From HGM04593 sp045591315 (GTDB taxonomy: Bacteria > Bacteroidota > Bacteroidia > Bacteroidales > Bacteroidaceae), in assembly GCA_045591315.1 (NCBI GenBank), contig JAZNSN010000070.1, forward strand, positions 1-33,463: 33,463 bases of DNA, written 5' to 3'. Of the stretch, positions 1 through 8,741 are shown piece by piece. The notes under the pieces were generated by a model that had not been told where the DNA came from, made no database searches, and saw only the letters and a program-made list of their open reading frames with translations. The position numbers and the translations under genes are program-made. Position 1 is the first letter of the stretch. Each line of letters begins with the position of its first letter.

Positions 1-19
1 AGAAAATAGCGTATTAGAA

Positions 20-50
20 TTGTTATTTATATATATATTTAATAAATTTG
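20..50 (+). promoter_or_regulatory. Bacteroidetes-type promoter of the glycan operon
   Basis: TTG at 20-22, a 20-nt spacer and TAAATTTG at 43-50 fit the Bacteroidetes -33/-7 consensus (TTG, about 20 nt, TAnnTTTG). Transcription would start near 57, leaving a leader of about 60 nt before the first gene at 116. It is the best promoter candidate for the + strand genes that follow. I cannot exclude that the operon starts further left, outside the window. Confidence 0.6.
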
Positions 51-61
51 CTTGTTTTAAA

Positions 62-96
62 GTAATTAGGTGAATTGTGTACACTTGCCTAATTAC
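62..96 (+). promoter_or_regulatory. Leader hairpin in the 5' UTR of the glycan operon
   Basis: GTAATTAGG (62-70) is perfectly complementary to CCTAATTAC (88-96), with a 17-nt loop that contains the palindrome GTGTACAC (77-84). It would form just after the predicted transcription start. AT-rich stem and no T-run, so a leader structure or a binding site is more likely than an intrinsic terminator. The role is unknown. Confidence 0.4.
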
Positions 97-115
97 AATC
101 CCAAAGAAAACATAA

Positions 116-865
116 ATGGAGAAATACTTCGACATACGATATGAGTTTGACGTACCTACCGTGCACAAATCCATTGAAGAGCAAGTTGCCAGCGGCAAGC
201 CGGGCTATATATGCGTTGCCGACGGGAACATACTCACAATGGTATATAAAGACGAAGAGTACCGCAAGGTAATCGACGGCAGCATGTTTTCCATCTGCGA
301 CAGCAGTTGGGTGCCCAAATTCGTCAAGTGGATATACGGTCACGAGCGCAGCCATTATTGCGGAAGCGACATATTCATAGACATTGTGCGCCAACGCAAA
401 TACCGCATGATATTCCTTGGCACAAAGCAGACCGTGCTCAACGCCCTGCAGCAGAACCTCGCCAAAGAGAACCCCGATGTTACAGGAATGACATTCAAGG
501 AACTTCCGTTCTGCACCGTTGACGAGTTCGACTACAAGGGCATTGCAGAGATGATTGAGCATGACGGTGCCGACATAATTTGGATAGCCCTTGGCGCGCC
601 AAAGCAGGAACAGTTCATGAACCGCCTGCAGCCATACCTAAAACACGGTGTGCAGATAGCCATCGGCGCAGCATTCAACTTCTACAGCGGCCTGGCCGAT
701 GCACCGCAACGCTGCCCGGCATGGATGCGCAAACTGCACCTTGAATTCGTGCACCGTATATTCAAAGAGCCCAAGAAACAGATAAAACGCTGCTGGGGAA
801 TTGTGACTACTCTGCCAAAGATATTCAGGAAAGAGAAGAATGCAAAACAAAATAAGTCCATCTAA
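116..865 (+). CDS. WecG/TagA/CpsF family glycosyltransferase (GT26)
   Basis: A 249-aa cytoplasmic or membrane-associated enzyme of the family that moves a sugar (N-acetylmannosaminuronic acid in WecG, ManNAc in TagA) from a nucleotide donor to an undecaprenyl-pyrophosphate-linked acceptor. The family core is clear: LGAPKQE at residues 159-165, GAAFNFYSG at 184-192, then APQRCPAWMRKLHLEFVHR and an EPKK segment. Length is normal for the family. The start is ATG after an A-rich stretch and about 60 nt past a good promoter. It is the first gene of the + strand operon in this window, fitting an early step in assembly of the lipid-linked repeat unit. The actual donor sugar cannot be read from the sequence, so I give no symbol. 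Confidence 0.9.
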   Translation: MEKYFDIRYEFDVPTVHKSIEEQVASGKPGYICVADGNILTMVYKDEEYRKVIDGSMFSICDSSWVPKFVKWIYGHERSHYCGSDIFIDIVRQRKYRMIFLGTKQTVLNALQQNLAKENPDVTGMTFKELPFCTVDEFDYKGIAEMIEHDGADIIWIALGAPKQEQFMNRLQPYLKHGVQIAIGAAFNFYSGLADAPQRCPAWMRKLHLEFVHRIFKEPKKQIKRCWGIVTTLPKIFRKEKNAKQNKSI

Positions 866-917
866 TCACAGTACCTTCAGAAGACTTATTTTAACAATAT
901 AATACCTTGAATGTACT

Positions 918-2279
918 ATGTCAAATATAATCAAGAAGATTAAAAGCAAGTTTCTTTCAGGCAGCGAAAGAACGGTACTGATAAAAAAGAACATAATGGC
1001 ATCATCAATGCTAAGAGCAATAAGCATACTCATTTCATTGATGGTGGTACCTGCAACTATAAACTATATCAACCCAGAACGTTACGGTATATGGCTGACT
1101 TTGAGTGGTATTATCGGATGGCTATCATATTTTGACTTTGGTTTTGCACATGGGTTCAGAAACAGATTCGCCGAAGCAGTTGCAAAAGAAGACAACATGC
1201 TTGCCCGCAAATATGTAAGTACCACTTATGCAGTACTGTCAATGCTTTTTGCCGCACTAATGCTGATCACATCGCTTGCGAACCAGTTCATTGACTGGAG
1301 CATCATTCTAAATGTTGATGCATCGTTAGACAACGAGCTAAAGGCAGTATTCCAGATACTCATTGTATTTTTCTGTATAAACATTGTTGCCGAGATATTT
1401 TCTACTATGCTTACAGCAAGCCAACGCCCTGCGGCGGCAACTGCAATAAAGACTGGTGGTAACTTTATTTCTCTAATTGCAATTATTATACTCACATACA
1501 CCACAAAGGGTAGCCTTGAGTATTTGGCAATAGCATTCTCAGGCATCCCATGCCTACTCACAATAATTGTATCCATAATTATGTTCAGCAATGGACAATA
1601 CAAAAAATACGCGCCCTCGTTCAAACAGGTTGACTTTTCACTTACAAAAAGCATTATTGGAATGGGAGGGCAGTTCTTCCTTATTATGATGTGTATGCTG
1701 TTGATATTCCAATTCACCAACATCATAATATCAAGGGAACTTGGGCCGGGATCGGTAACACTCTACAATGTCACATTCAAGTTATTCCACATTGTAGAAA
1801 TGGTTGCGATGATTATATTAGCGCCGATATGGTCAGCTTATACCGATGCTTACACACGCAAAGATTTTGCATGGATGAAGCGTTGCGCTGCGAAGCTTGA
1901 AAAGATGGGATTAATGACTTTCCCAATTCTGACACTGCTTACAGCAATGTCGCCGTTCATCTTCAAGTTATGGTTAGGCAACGAAGTAATAACTTCAATA
2001 CATGTTTCAGCAGCAATGGCGTTCTTTATTTTTTGCAAGATAATGGGAGCCATATATATGCACCAGATTAACGGAACCGGGAAAGTACGAATACAACTTT
2101 TTACATACACTATAATTGCTGTATTTGCAATACCTATCATGACTTACAGTTGTCGCCAATGGGGGCTTGTAGGAATTGTAATAGTACCATCAATCGCATT
2201 CTTTGCGCAATTTATGATATGTAGGATACAGCTAAAAAAGATCATTAACCAAACAGCTAAAGGAATTTGGAACAAATAA
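918..2279 (+). CDS. wzx: Polysaccharide flippase, Wzx/MATE-like
   Basis: A 453-aa polytopic membrane protein of the oligosaccharide flippase superfamily, predicted to flip the undecaprenyl-linked repeat unit across the inner membrane. After a short basic N-terminus come about a dozen hydrophobic segments. The first region has the typical pattern (MVVPATINYINPERYGIWLT), followed by a loop with FDFGFAHGFRNRFAEAVA, a common arrangement in Bacteroidetes Wzx proteins. Length matches the family. The ATG at 918 is used because an ATG at 911 is in another frame. The gene lies 52 nt after the GT26 gene and 7 nt before the acetyltransferase, inside the operon. Substrate specificity is unknown. Confidence 0.88.
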   Translation: MSNIIKKIKSKFLSGSERTVLIKKNIMASSMLRAISILISLMVVPATINYINPERYGIWLTLSGIIGWLSYFDFGFAHGFRNRFAEAVAKEDNMLARKYVSTTYAVLSMLFAALMLITSLANQFIDWSIILNVDASLDNELKAVFQILIVFFCINIVAEIFSTMLTASQRPAAATAIKTGGNFISLIAIIILTYTTKGSLEYLAIAFSGIPCLLTIIVSIIMFSNGQYKKYAPSFKQVDFSLTKSIIGMGGQFFLIMMCMLLIFQFTNIIISRELGPGSVTLYNVTFKLFHIVEMVAMIILAPIWSAYTDAYTRKDFAWMKRCAAKLEKMGLMTFPILTLLTAMSPFIFKLWLGNEVITSIHVSAAMAFFIFCKIMGAIYMHQINGTGKVRIQLFTYTIIAVFAIPIMTYSCRQWGLVGIVIVPSIAFFAQFMICRIQLKKIINQTAKGIWNK

Positions 2280-2286
2280 AATAATT

Positions 2287-2871
2287 ATGATACGTTTATA
2301 TTTGCTATACAAAAGAATTACAAATAAGATACAACAAATTCTGTATCAAAAAAAAGCCATATACCAATTAAACAGGGCAAAAGTAGCTTTTCATGATGAT
2401 ATAGTTTTCACGGGGTGTCACACCTTGAATATTAGAGGCAAGGTGTCTATAGGCAAATCGTTTATCTGCAGGACAAGTCCAGAAGGTTCTCCAAGAATCG
2501 TAGTTAATAAAGATGCAAAACTTACTATTGGTAATTTTTCTGGTATAAACAACGTTACGCTTCTATGTTATAATCAAATTGATATTGGGAATTATGTAAA
2601 CATTGGTAATGGCACATATATTTATGATTCAAACTTTCATAGTTTAGATTGGAGGAAACGTGAGAATAGATTAGAAGACATTGCTGATGCCAAAAGTTCT
2701 CCTATAAACATAGGCGATTACGTTTTCATTGGAGCACGTTGCGTTATTGGCAAAGGAATTACAATTGGGGATAAATCAATTGTTGCAGCAGGCAGCGTTG
2801 TAACAAAAGATATTCCTTCCGGCGAAATTTGGGGCGGAAACCCCGCTAAATTTATTAAAAAGATTGAATAA
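2287..2871 (+). CDS. Hexapeptide-repeat acyltransferase (left-handed beta-helix)
   Basis: A 194-aa soluble enzyme expected to O- or N-acetylate a sugar, probably with acetyl-CoA. Isoleucine-rich hexapeptide turns run through most of the protein (for example IGNFSGINNVT, IDIGNYVNIGNG, INIGDYVFIGARCVIGKGITIGD). The C-terminus has the family ending GGNPAKFIKKIE. SNFHSLDW at about residues 117-124 holds a plausible catalytic His in the usual long loop. It resembles WcaF/maltose-acetyltransferase type proteins. Its last base is the first base of the next start codon, so translational coupling with the polymerase gene is likely. Acetylation of a repeat-unit sugar is inferred from context. Confidence 0.87.
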   Translation: MIRLYLLYKRITNKIQQILYQKKAIYQLNRAKVAFHDDIVFTGCHTLNIRGKVSIGKSFICRTSPEGSPRIVVNKDAKLTIGNFSGINNVTLLCYNQIDIGNYVNIGNGTYIYDSNFHSLDWRKRENRLEDIADAKSSPINIGDYVFIGARCVIGKGITIGDKSIVAAGSVVTKDIPSGEIWGGNPAKFIKKIE

Positions 2872-4145
2872 TGACAAGCCTCAACACAATAACCAAAAAG
2901 CGAAGAAATATCTTAAAATATTTCATATTTGTCTTTTTCATAATACCGACAATTCAGACTAGCGGATTAATTCAAGTTGTAGGTAGAGTTATTCCAAATC
3001 CATTGGGTTACAACCTGCTTGCATTTATATTGTCATTGCCTTTGCTAAGAAGTTATAGCCAAAGATATGGGAATCTTAAAGGTGTTGTTTTTGTTATAAC
3101 ATTGTTAATTTCATATATATTTATCACATTTTTCTCAACGATTACCAAAACATCACTTTATGAGACAGTAACTGTTTTTAGATACAGTTATATGCAAGCA
3201 TTGAACCTCTTTATTTTGCTACCTTTTATGTTCACCTTAAGCAAGGAAGAGATAAACTATACTCTCAGGAACATATTCAAGTGTCTTATAATTTTCATTT
3301 TGCTATATCTTTCCAACAACTTAATTTACGACTGGATGGGAGTAAAAGGTAATCTTATTGAGAATGTAGGAGGAGCCAGCATGGATAGAAGTATAATTGG
3401 CTTGCCGCTATTAGACCCGATATGGAGCGCTTTGCTTATTATGTATGCTATAATGAAAGTTCCAAAGGTAAACAAATATCTTGCATTAATCCTGCTTGCA
3501 TTAATAATATCATTTACAAGAAACATTTTATTCTCTACAATTATTATAGCGGCAACAATTATGTTGCTAACAGCATTAAAGAATCCCAGGAACATTGAAC
3601 GCAGCTTTAAAATAACATCATTGCTGTTAATTGTAATTGCAGCTATTGCCGTTTTAATGCCAGATGCAATAAACTTTTGGATAGCCAAGATTTCAAGCAC
3701 ATTCAATGATGACTTGAAACACGACATAGGAACATTTGCTCTCCGAGAGCGACTTATAGAAGATGCCATATATGCCATAAGGCATGATCCCCTGTTTGGA
3801 CTCGGTTATGTACGTGACGTTGCAAAAGGCGAATATAGCATTGTAATGGGTGGAGATACATATATAGCCCCTATACTATGGTGCGAAGGATGGATAGGAC
3901 TGATATTACGAGCTCTCCCATTTATTTTACTTGGACTGAGTGCATTTTCTAATATATTTGTAAGAAAAAGAGGCTACTGGTTAGACATTGTAATTATTGC
4001 ATCTATTGTTGCGACATCAGTCAACTATGTGCAAACAAAAGCCTTGACAAACTATCCACTTATACTTGGAATGTTAATATTGCTTAAAATAAAAGACAAT
4101 CATGACAAAAGAACTCAAGATTTCGGTAATCACAGTATCATATAA
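2871..4145 (+). CDS. wzy: O-antigen polymerase/ligase-like membrane protein (Wzy candidate)
   Basis: A 424-aa protein that is almost entirely hydrophobic, with about ten to twelve membrane segments and one larger outer loop. The loop (roughly residues 270-335) ends with the motif DPLFGLGYVRDV, followed by GGDTYIAPILWCEGWIGLILR, typical of the O-antigen ligase/polymerase superfamily. It is the only such protein in the operon that already has a flippase, so it is the candidate for joining repeat units at the periplasmic face. Primary sequences of this family are very variable, so the assignment rests on topology plus the loop motif. The 3' end overlaps the next gene by 44 nt. Confidence 0.8.
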   Translation: MTSLNTITKKRRNILKYFIFVFFIIPTIQTSGLIQVVGRVIPNPLGYNLLAFILSLPLLRSYSQRYGNLKGVVFVITLLISYIFITFFSTITKTSLYETVTVFRYSYMQALNLFILLPFMFTLSKEEINYTLRNIFKCLIIFILLYLSNNLIYDWMGVKGNLIENVGGASMDRSIIGLPLLDPIWSALLIMYAIMKVPKVNKYLALILLALIISFTRNILFSTIIIAATIMLLTALKNPRNIERSFKITSLLLIVIAAIAVLMPDAINFWIAKISSTFNDDLKHDIGTFALRERLIEDAIYAIRHDPLFGLGYVRDVAKGEYSIVMGGDTYIAPILWCEGWIGLILRALPFILLGLSAFSNIFVRKRGYWLDIVIIASIVATSVNYVQTKALTNYPLILGMLILLKIKDNHDKRTQDFGNHSII

Positions 4146-4860
4146 CCAAGGACGCTTCATTGAAGACAACATCCTTTCTGTACTGAATCAGAAATACAAC
4201 AACTTTGAGCATATCATCATTGATGCATGCTCAAAGGACAACACATTGGACATATTAAAGAAATATGACCACCTTATTTGGACATCTGAGCCTGACAAGG
4301 GGCAGAGCGATGGCCTCAACAAAGGATTCCGCAAAGCGACAGGTGACCTAATTGTTTGGCTCAATAGTGATGACGCAATGTGTGACGGCGCTTTTGAGGT
4401 GCTCAATAAGTTCTTCACCGAAAACCCGGACAAGCACGTTGTTACAGGCAACCAGGTGTTCATCAACGGCAATAGCGAAGTTGACCATATTATAAAAGCA
4501 GAACCTTTCACTTACGAACGTTTATTGAACACACGTTACTGTAGTGTAATGCAGAACTCTACAGTATTCCGCAAAGAAGTGCTTGACAAAGTTGGCTTGC
4601 TTGATGAAACTCTGCATTACACTATGGACCTTGACCTCTTCATAAGGATTGCCAAAGAGTATAAGTCTTATACCATTGATGCTGACATTGCAAAATTCAG
4701 GGTTTGGGAAGATTCAAAAACAACTACTGCCCAAATAAAATTCTACAAGAATATACTTGTACTAAAGAGGAAGCATAAGGCACGAATATTGTCATCAGGA
4801 AATGTTTGGCTCATTTGGCAGTTTATTAAGTATCCAATAAAAAGAATGTTTAATAAATAA
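4102..4860 (+). CDS. Glycosyltransferase family 2
   Basis: A 252-aa inverting GT-A transferase adding one sugar to the growing repeat unit on the cytoplasmic side. The N-terminus ISVITVSYNQGRFIEDNILS and IIIDACSKDNT form the nucleotide-binding part. GQSDGLNKGFRKATGDLIVWLNSDD follows, and SDD at residues 89-91 is the DXD-equivalent metal site. The C-terminal part has HYTMDLDLFIRIA, which supplies the usual acidic acceptor/base region. The family is typical of the SpsA/WcaA-like transferases in capsule loci. The start lies inside the end of the polymerase gene (44-nt overlap). A 174-nt AT-rich gap follows, in which I see no gene and no perfect promoter. Confidence 0.92.
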   Translation: MTKELKISVITVSYNQGRFIEDNILSVLNQKYNNFEHIIIDACSKDNTLDILKKYDHLIWTSEPDKGQSDGLNKGFRKATGDLIVWLNSDDAMCDGAFEVLNKFFTENPDKHVVTGNQVFINGNSEVDHIIKAEPFTYERLLNTRYCSVMQNSTVFRKEVLDKVGLLDETLHYTMDLDLFIRIAKEYKSYTIDADIAKFRVWEDSKTTTAQIKFYKNILVLKRKHKARILSSGNVWLIWQFIKYPIKRMFNK

Positions 4861-5034
4861 TAATACAGTATGAATAAGTTCTAGGTTTCGTTGCAGACTC
4901 TTATTTATCTGCAATAAAACGATATATTTTAATTATAATATCTACCATCTAGGCAAGCTATTAAATTATCGATCTTACTATATAAGCAAAAGTTTATAAA
5001 ACATAACGGAAATATTATAATAACACTTAATAAG

Positions 5035-6117
5035 ATGAAGCGCAAAATCCTATATTTACTCACATCACTAGACACATCTGGTGGTACAACATCAAAAATA
5101 AAGTCAACACTAAAGTACACCAAATATAAGGTATATATAGGAGCATGCTATGACCCTAACAACTCGGAACTTATAAAAAGTTGGAAGCAAGGTAATGACA
5201 TTGAAACTATTAGTATACCAACAAGAAGCATTCTGAATATATTTATATCAGTAAAAATCCTAAACAGGTTGATAAAAAAAGAAAATATTAGGATTATACA
5301 TGTTTTTTTTCCAAGCGAGACTTTCGTTGCATATTTTCTTAAATTACTTAATCCGAAATTAAAACTTATACGTTCTTTTGAAGGTAATGTAAAAAGGTCA
5401 TTTCTTATACGTATTGCATCTAAAATCATATTGCCTTATTTTGATAAAATTATATATATATCCCATTATGTAAAAGACTTTTACGAGGATATTACAAAAA
5501 AATGCAAAAATAAAGTCATTATTGATAACGCCGGTAATCATATATGTGAATACAAGACGCGTAAAAAAGGTTCAATATGCAATATTGTATCTGTTGCAGG
5601 GCTTAATGAAATGAAAAATGTTTTTATGTATGCTGAAATCGGGAAAAAACTAAAAGAAAAAGGTGTTAAATACTCTCTAAAGGTGGTTGGTAATGGTCCA
5701 CTATACAACCAGCTAAAAGAAAAGATTAAGAGTTACAGCATAGAAGACTATGTAAAACTTGAAGGAAAGCAGATTAACCCCAAGCCCTACTATGAAGAAG
5801 CTGATATATATATACACCCCGCCGATAAGGAAGGATTCGGAATAGTTGTTCCAGAAGCGATGTCATCCGGTCTACCAGTTATTGTATCCAATAAAGGAGG
5901 GCTGCCAGAACTTGTAAATAATATGGAAGATGGAATTATTGTTGATGCATATAACCCAGAAGAATGGGCAAATGCAATAATAATATTATATAATGACAGA
6001 ATTCTTTATAATAAAATTTCAAAAAACGGATACAGCACATATTTAGCACGATTTACCCCAGAAAGGTTCACAAAGAATCTAGATTATATATATGACGAGT
6101 TGCTTCAAGCACAATAG
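5035..6117 (+). CDS. Glycosyltransferase family 4 (GT-B)
   Basis: A 360-aa retaining GT-B transferase. The N-terminal glycine-rich loop is SLDTSGGTTSKIKS. The C-terminal donor-binding half contains VVGNGPLYNQLKEKI and the canonical EX7E motif (E266-GFGIVVP-E274), then SSGLPVIVSNKGGLPELV. The gene is the most AT-rich in the operon, with many AAA/ATA codons, which points to separate acquisition. It is preceded by 174 nt and followed by 72 nt without a gene. The leader (4861-5034) contains only a weak TATATTTT and a short GCAGA/TCTGC stem. Its sugar and linkage are unknown. Confidence 0.9.
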   Translation: MKRKILYLLTSLDTSGGTTSKIKSTLKYTKYKVYIGACYDPNNSELIKSWKQGNDIETISIPTRSILNIFISVKILNRLIKKENIRIIHVFFPSETFVAYFLKLLNPKLKLIRSFEGNVKRSFLIRIASKIILPYFDKIIYISHYVKDFYEDITKKCKNKVIIDNAGNHICEYKTRKKGSICNIVSVAGLNEMKNVFMYAEIGKKLKEKGVKYSLKVVGNGPLYNQLKEKIKSYSIEDYVKLEGKQINPKPYYEEADIYIHPADKEGFGIVVPEAMSSGLPVIVSNKGGLPELVNNMEDGIIVDAYNPEEWANAIIILYNDRILYNKISKNGYSTYLARFTPERFTKNLDYIYDELLQAQ

Positions 6118-6189
6118 AGTTTGAATATAGAGCAACATTTTATTAATCATCATTTAAACATGAATCCCAACTAAAACAGCACATTTATC

Positions 6190-7521
6190 ATGAAAAGAGA
6201 GAAAGACTTTTTAGTTTCATGGTTTTCAATATTAAACCACAACAATATTAGATATGCGATCCTTCGTAACTACCATACATTACCAGAAAGTTGTGGAGGC
6301 AGTGATATTGATATATGGGTAAAAAAAGAAGACTACAAAAATTTTGTTAGAATAACGAATGATTGCGCAATAGCAAATGAAGGTGTATTAGCTTCATACA
6401 TTCCAGATGATACTTGCCCACGTATAATATACCAGGCCTATGGTTGGGGTATACAATTAGATGTACACATTGGTGTTGCAATACATAGAGGAGTTCCATA
6501 CATTAATGATAAAATTATTGAAGAGCACGTCGTCGAATATAATAATATTAAAGTCTTGTCAAAAGAAATTGACATACTCATATCATTTCTCAAAGAAGTT
6601 CTAAATAACAAGAAATGCAAAGAAAAATATTGTATCCAGGCTGCAGAACTAATAGACACTACTAACAAAGCAGATATACATAATTTTCTAAGGGCATTTT
6701 CACAAAATACACGTTATTGCATCATAGAAGTACTTAAAAATCGAGATTTTTCAAAAGACACAATTCAAAAATTAGGTACACTATGTTCAAAAGATATACA
6801 ATCCTTGGAATCAAAGATTAAATACTATATTTCACAATTTAACAAGCTAAAACGTCTGTTCAAACAACCTGGATATACAATAGCCTTTCTCGGCACGGAC
6901 GGTTCTGGGAAAAGTACCATAATAAATTCTATTACCCCAATACTTAATGAGGCGTTTCACAATGGGATACGTTATGAACATATGCGCCCCAACCATATCC
7001 CATCGCTAGCAGTATTTTTGGGAAAGAAGAAGTCTGACGAGCCAGCACAAGTATGTAGTAATCCCCATGGCTCAAAACCGTCAGGTTTCGCAGGTTCTTT
7101 GATGAGAATAAGCTATTATATGATAGACTATACCTGGGGATACTTCAGAAAGATATTTATGGACAAGGCATTCAAGACACATGTATGGATTTTCGACAGG
7201 TACTATTATGATTATCTAATTGACCCTAGAAGAGCAAGAATCTCATTGCCTAAATGGATACTGAAATTCTTCGGTTTCTTTGTACCTACGCCAGATTTGA
7301 TACTTTGCTTGGGAGGCGACCCAGAAAAAATATATGCACGCAAACCCGAAACATCCCTTGAAGAGGTTACACGACAAACTAAAGTTCTAAAGAAATTCTG
7401 CGACAGTAATAAAAAAGCTGTATGGGTTGACACGACTACTACACCCCAAGAATCAATTGATACAGCAATGAAAGCGATACAAGAGATGATGAGAAAGAGA
7501 TTTGCCAAAACTAGATTATAA
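6190..7521 (+). CDS. Nucleotidyltransferase-like domain fused to thymidylate-kinase-like P-loop kinase
   Basis: A 443-aa two-domain protein. Residues 1 to about 180 contain GSDIDIW (GSDID at 37-41), the glycine-serine and paired-aspartate signature of pol-beta-type nucleotidyltransferases, followed by a helical part. Residues from about 228 form a P-loop kinase with Walker A GTDGSGKST at 235-243 and the DR motif at D336-R337 (IFDRYYYDYL). A hydrophobic strand (PDLILCLGG) and an Arg/Glu-rich lid (ARKPETSLEEVTRQ) come next. True thymidylate kinases are about 205-215 aa and stand alone, so this is unlikely to be the housekeeping enzyme. It sits 2 nt upstream of a GT4 gene that overlaps an APH-like kinase gene, suggesting a joint role in modifying the glycan. 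The substrate is unknown. Confidence 0.8.
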   Translation: MKREKDFLVSWFSILNHNNIRYAILRNYHTLPESCGGSDIDIWVKKEDYKNFVRITNDCAIANEGVLASYIPDDTCPRIIYQAYGWGIQLDVHIGVAIHRGVPYINDKIIEEHVVEYNNIKVLSKEIDILISFLKEVLNNKKCKEKYCIQAAELIDTTNKADIHNFLRAFSQNTRYCIIEVLKNRDFSKDTIQKLGTLCSKDIQSLESKIKYYISQFNKLKRLFKQPGYTIAFLGTDGSGKSTIINSITPILNEAFHNGIRYEHMRPNHIPSLAVFLGKKKSDEPAQVCSNPHGSKPSGFAGSLMRISYYMIDYTWGYFRKIFMDKAFKTHVWIFDRYYYDYLIDPRRARISLPKWILKFFGFFVPTPDLILCLGGDPEKIYARKPETSLEEVTRQTKVLKKFCDSNKKAVWVDTTTTPQESIDTAMKAIQEMMRKRFAKTRL

Positions 7522-7523
7522 TT

Positions 7524-8741
7524 ATGAAGATACTTATTAATTGCTACGCTTGTTCGCCATACAAAGGTTCAGAACCTGGCATGGGGTGGAATTTTGTCAG
7601 TTCAATGGCGAGATTACATGAACTTCATATAATTACCGAAAGCAAGTTCAAGGATGACATAGACCGGTATTTCTCGGAGAATCCAGATGAAAAAGATTTA
7701 TATAAATTCTATTTCATTAAGAGGGAGCGCCATAAAAAGTTGAGAAAAATTTGGCCACCATCATACTATTGGTACTATAAGAAGTGGCAGAAGAAGGCAT
7801 ACAAGCTTGTACTTCAGCTGAATGAGAAAGAGAAATTCGATATAATACACCAACTCAACATGGTTGGCTACAGGGAGCCTGGTTACCTCTGGAAAATACA
7901 AGACGTACCATTTGTATGGGGGCCAATAGGCGGTTTCAATATAACTCCATGGAACATGTTGTCATCAATGGGATTTTACGGTATGGTATTTTATGGAGGT
8001 AGGAACACACTGAATCTGTGGCAAATGCATACTATGCAACGTGTAAAAGAGGCTATGAGACGTGCAAATGCAATTATCTCTGCAACCCAAGACTGTCATG
8101 ATACCATAAAAAGATTATACGGTAGGGAATCTATTATTATCCCAGAAGTTGGACTAGTAGAACTGACAGAAAATAATATAGTCACACGTAACAATAATGA
8201 GCCACTAAGAATTTGCTGGAGTGGCCAACACACACCTGGCAAATCACTAAATCTGCTAATTGAGGCTGTAGCAAAGATTGCAGACATGAATGTAGAACTT
8301 CATATCATTGGAAAAGGAAGAGAAACCCTTAAATGGCAAAACAAAGCAAAACAACTTGGTGTAAAGAATATTATTTGGCATGGATGGGTAGAACGTTCCA
8401 CTGCTATTGACATAATGAACAGTTCGCACGTGTTTGTAATAACATCTATGTGCGACTTGACTTCTACAGTTATATTGGAAGCTCTATCATTAGGACTGCC
8501 TGTCATTGCAATGGATCATTGTGGTTTCAGCAATGTTATAAATGAATACTGTGGAATTAAGATTCCTGTTACATCCAAATCACAGATAATAGATAAACTT
8601 GCACAAGCAATATGCAAGTTGGAAAAGGATGAAGAGCTCAGACTAAGGCTAAGCTACGGAGCATTAAATAGAGCTAAAGATTTTTCTTGGAAGGAAAAAG
8701 CAAAAACACTGGATAATATATATAATCAAACAAAGAAATGA
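7524..8741 (+). CDS. Glycosyltransferase family 4 (GT-B), DX7E variant
   Basis: A 405-aa GT-B transferase. The N-terminus NCYACSPYKGSEPGMGWNF is the acceptor-side glycine loop seen in a Bacteroidetes subfamily. The mid region has FVWGPIGGFN. The C-terminal half has LHIIGKGRETLKWQNKAK, WHGWV and a donor site where Asp replaces the first Glu of EX7E (D311-LTSTVIL-E319), followed by GLPVIAMDHCGFSNVI. Its C-terminus (GIKIPVT, FSWKEKAKTLDNIY) closely matches the broken transferase at 12433-12888, so the two belong to one subfamily. It starts 2 nt after the kinase fusion and overlaps the APH-like gene by 4 nt. Confidence 0.9.
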   Translation: MKILINCYACSPYKGSEPGMGWNFVSSMARLHELHIITESKFKDDIDRYFSENPDEKDLYKFYFIKRERHKKLRKIWPPSYYWYYKKWQKKAYKLVLQLNEKEKFDIIHQLNMVGYREPGYLWKIQDVPFVWGPIGGFNITPWNMLSSMGFYGMVFYGGRNTLNLWQMHTMQRVKEAMRRANAIISATQDCHDTIKRLYGRESIIIPEVGLVELTENNIVTRNNNEPLRICWSGQHTPGKSLNLLIEAVAKIADMNVELHIIGKGRETLKWQNKAKQLGVKNIIWHGWVERSTAIDIMNSSHVFVITSMCDLTSTVILEALSLGLPVIAMDHCGFSNVINEYCGIKIPVTSKSQIIDKLAQAICKLEKDEELRLRLSYGALNRAKDFSWKEKAKTLDNIYNQTKK

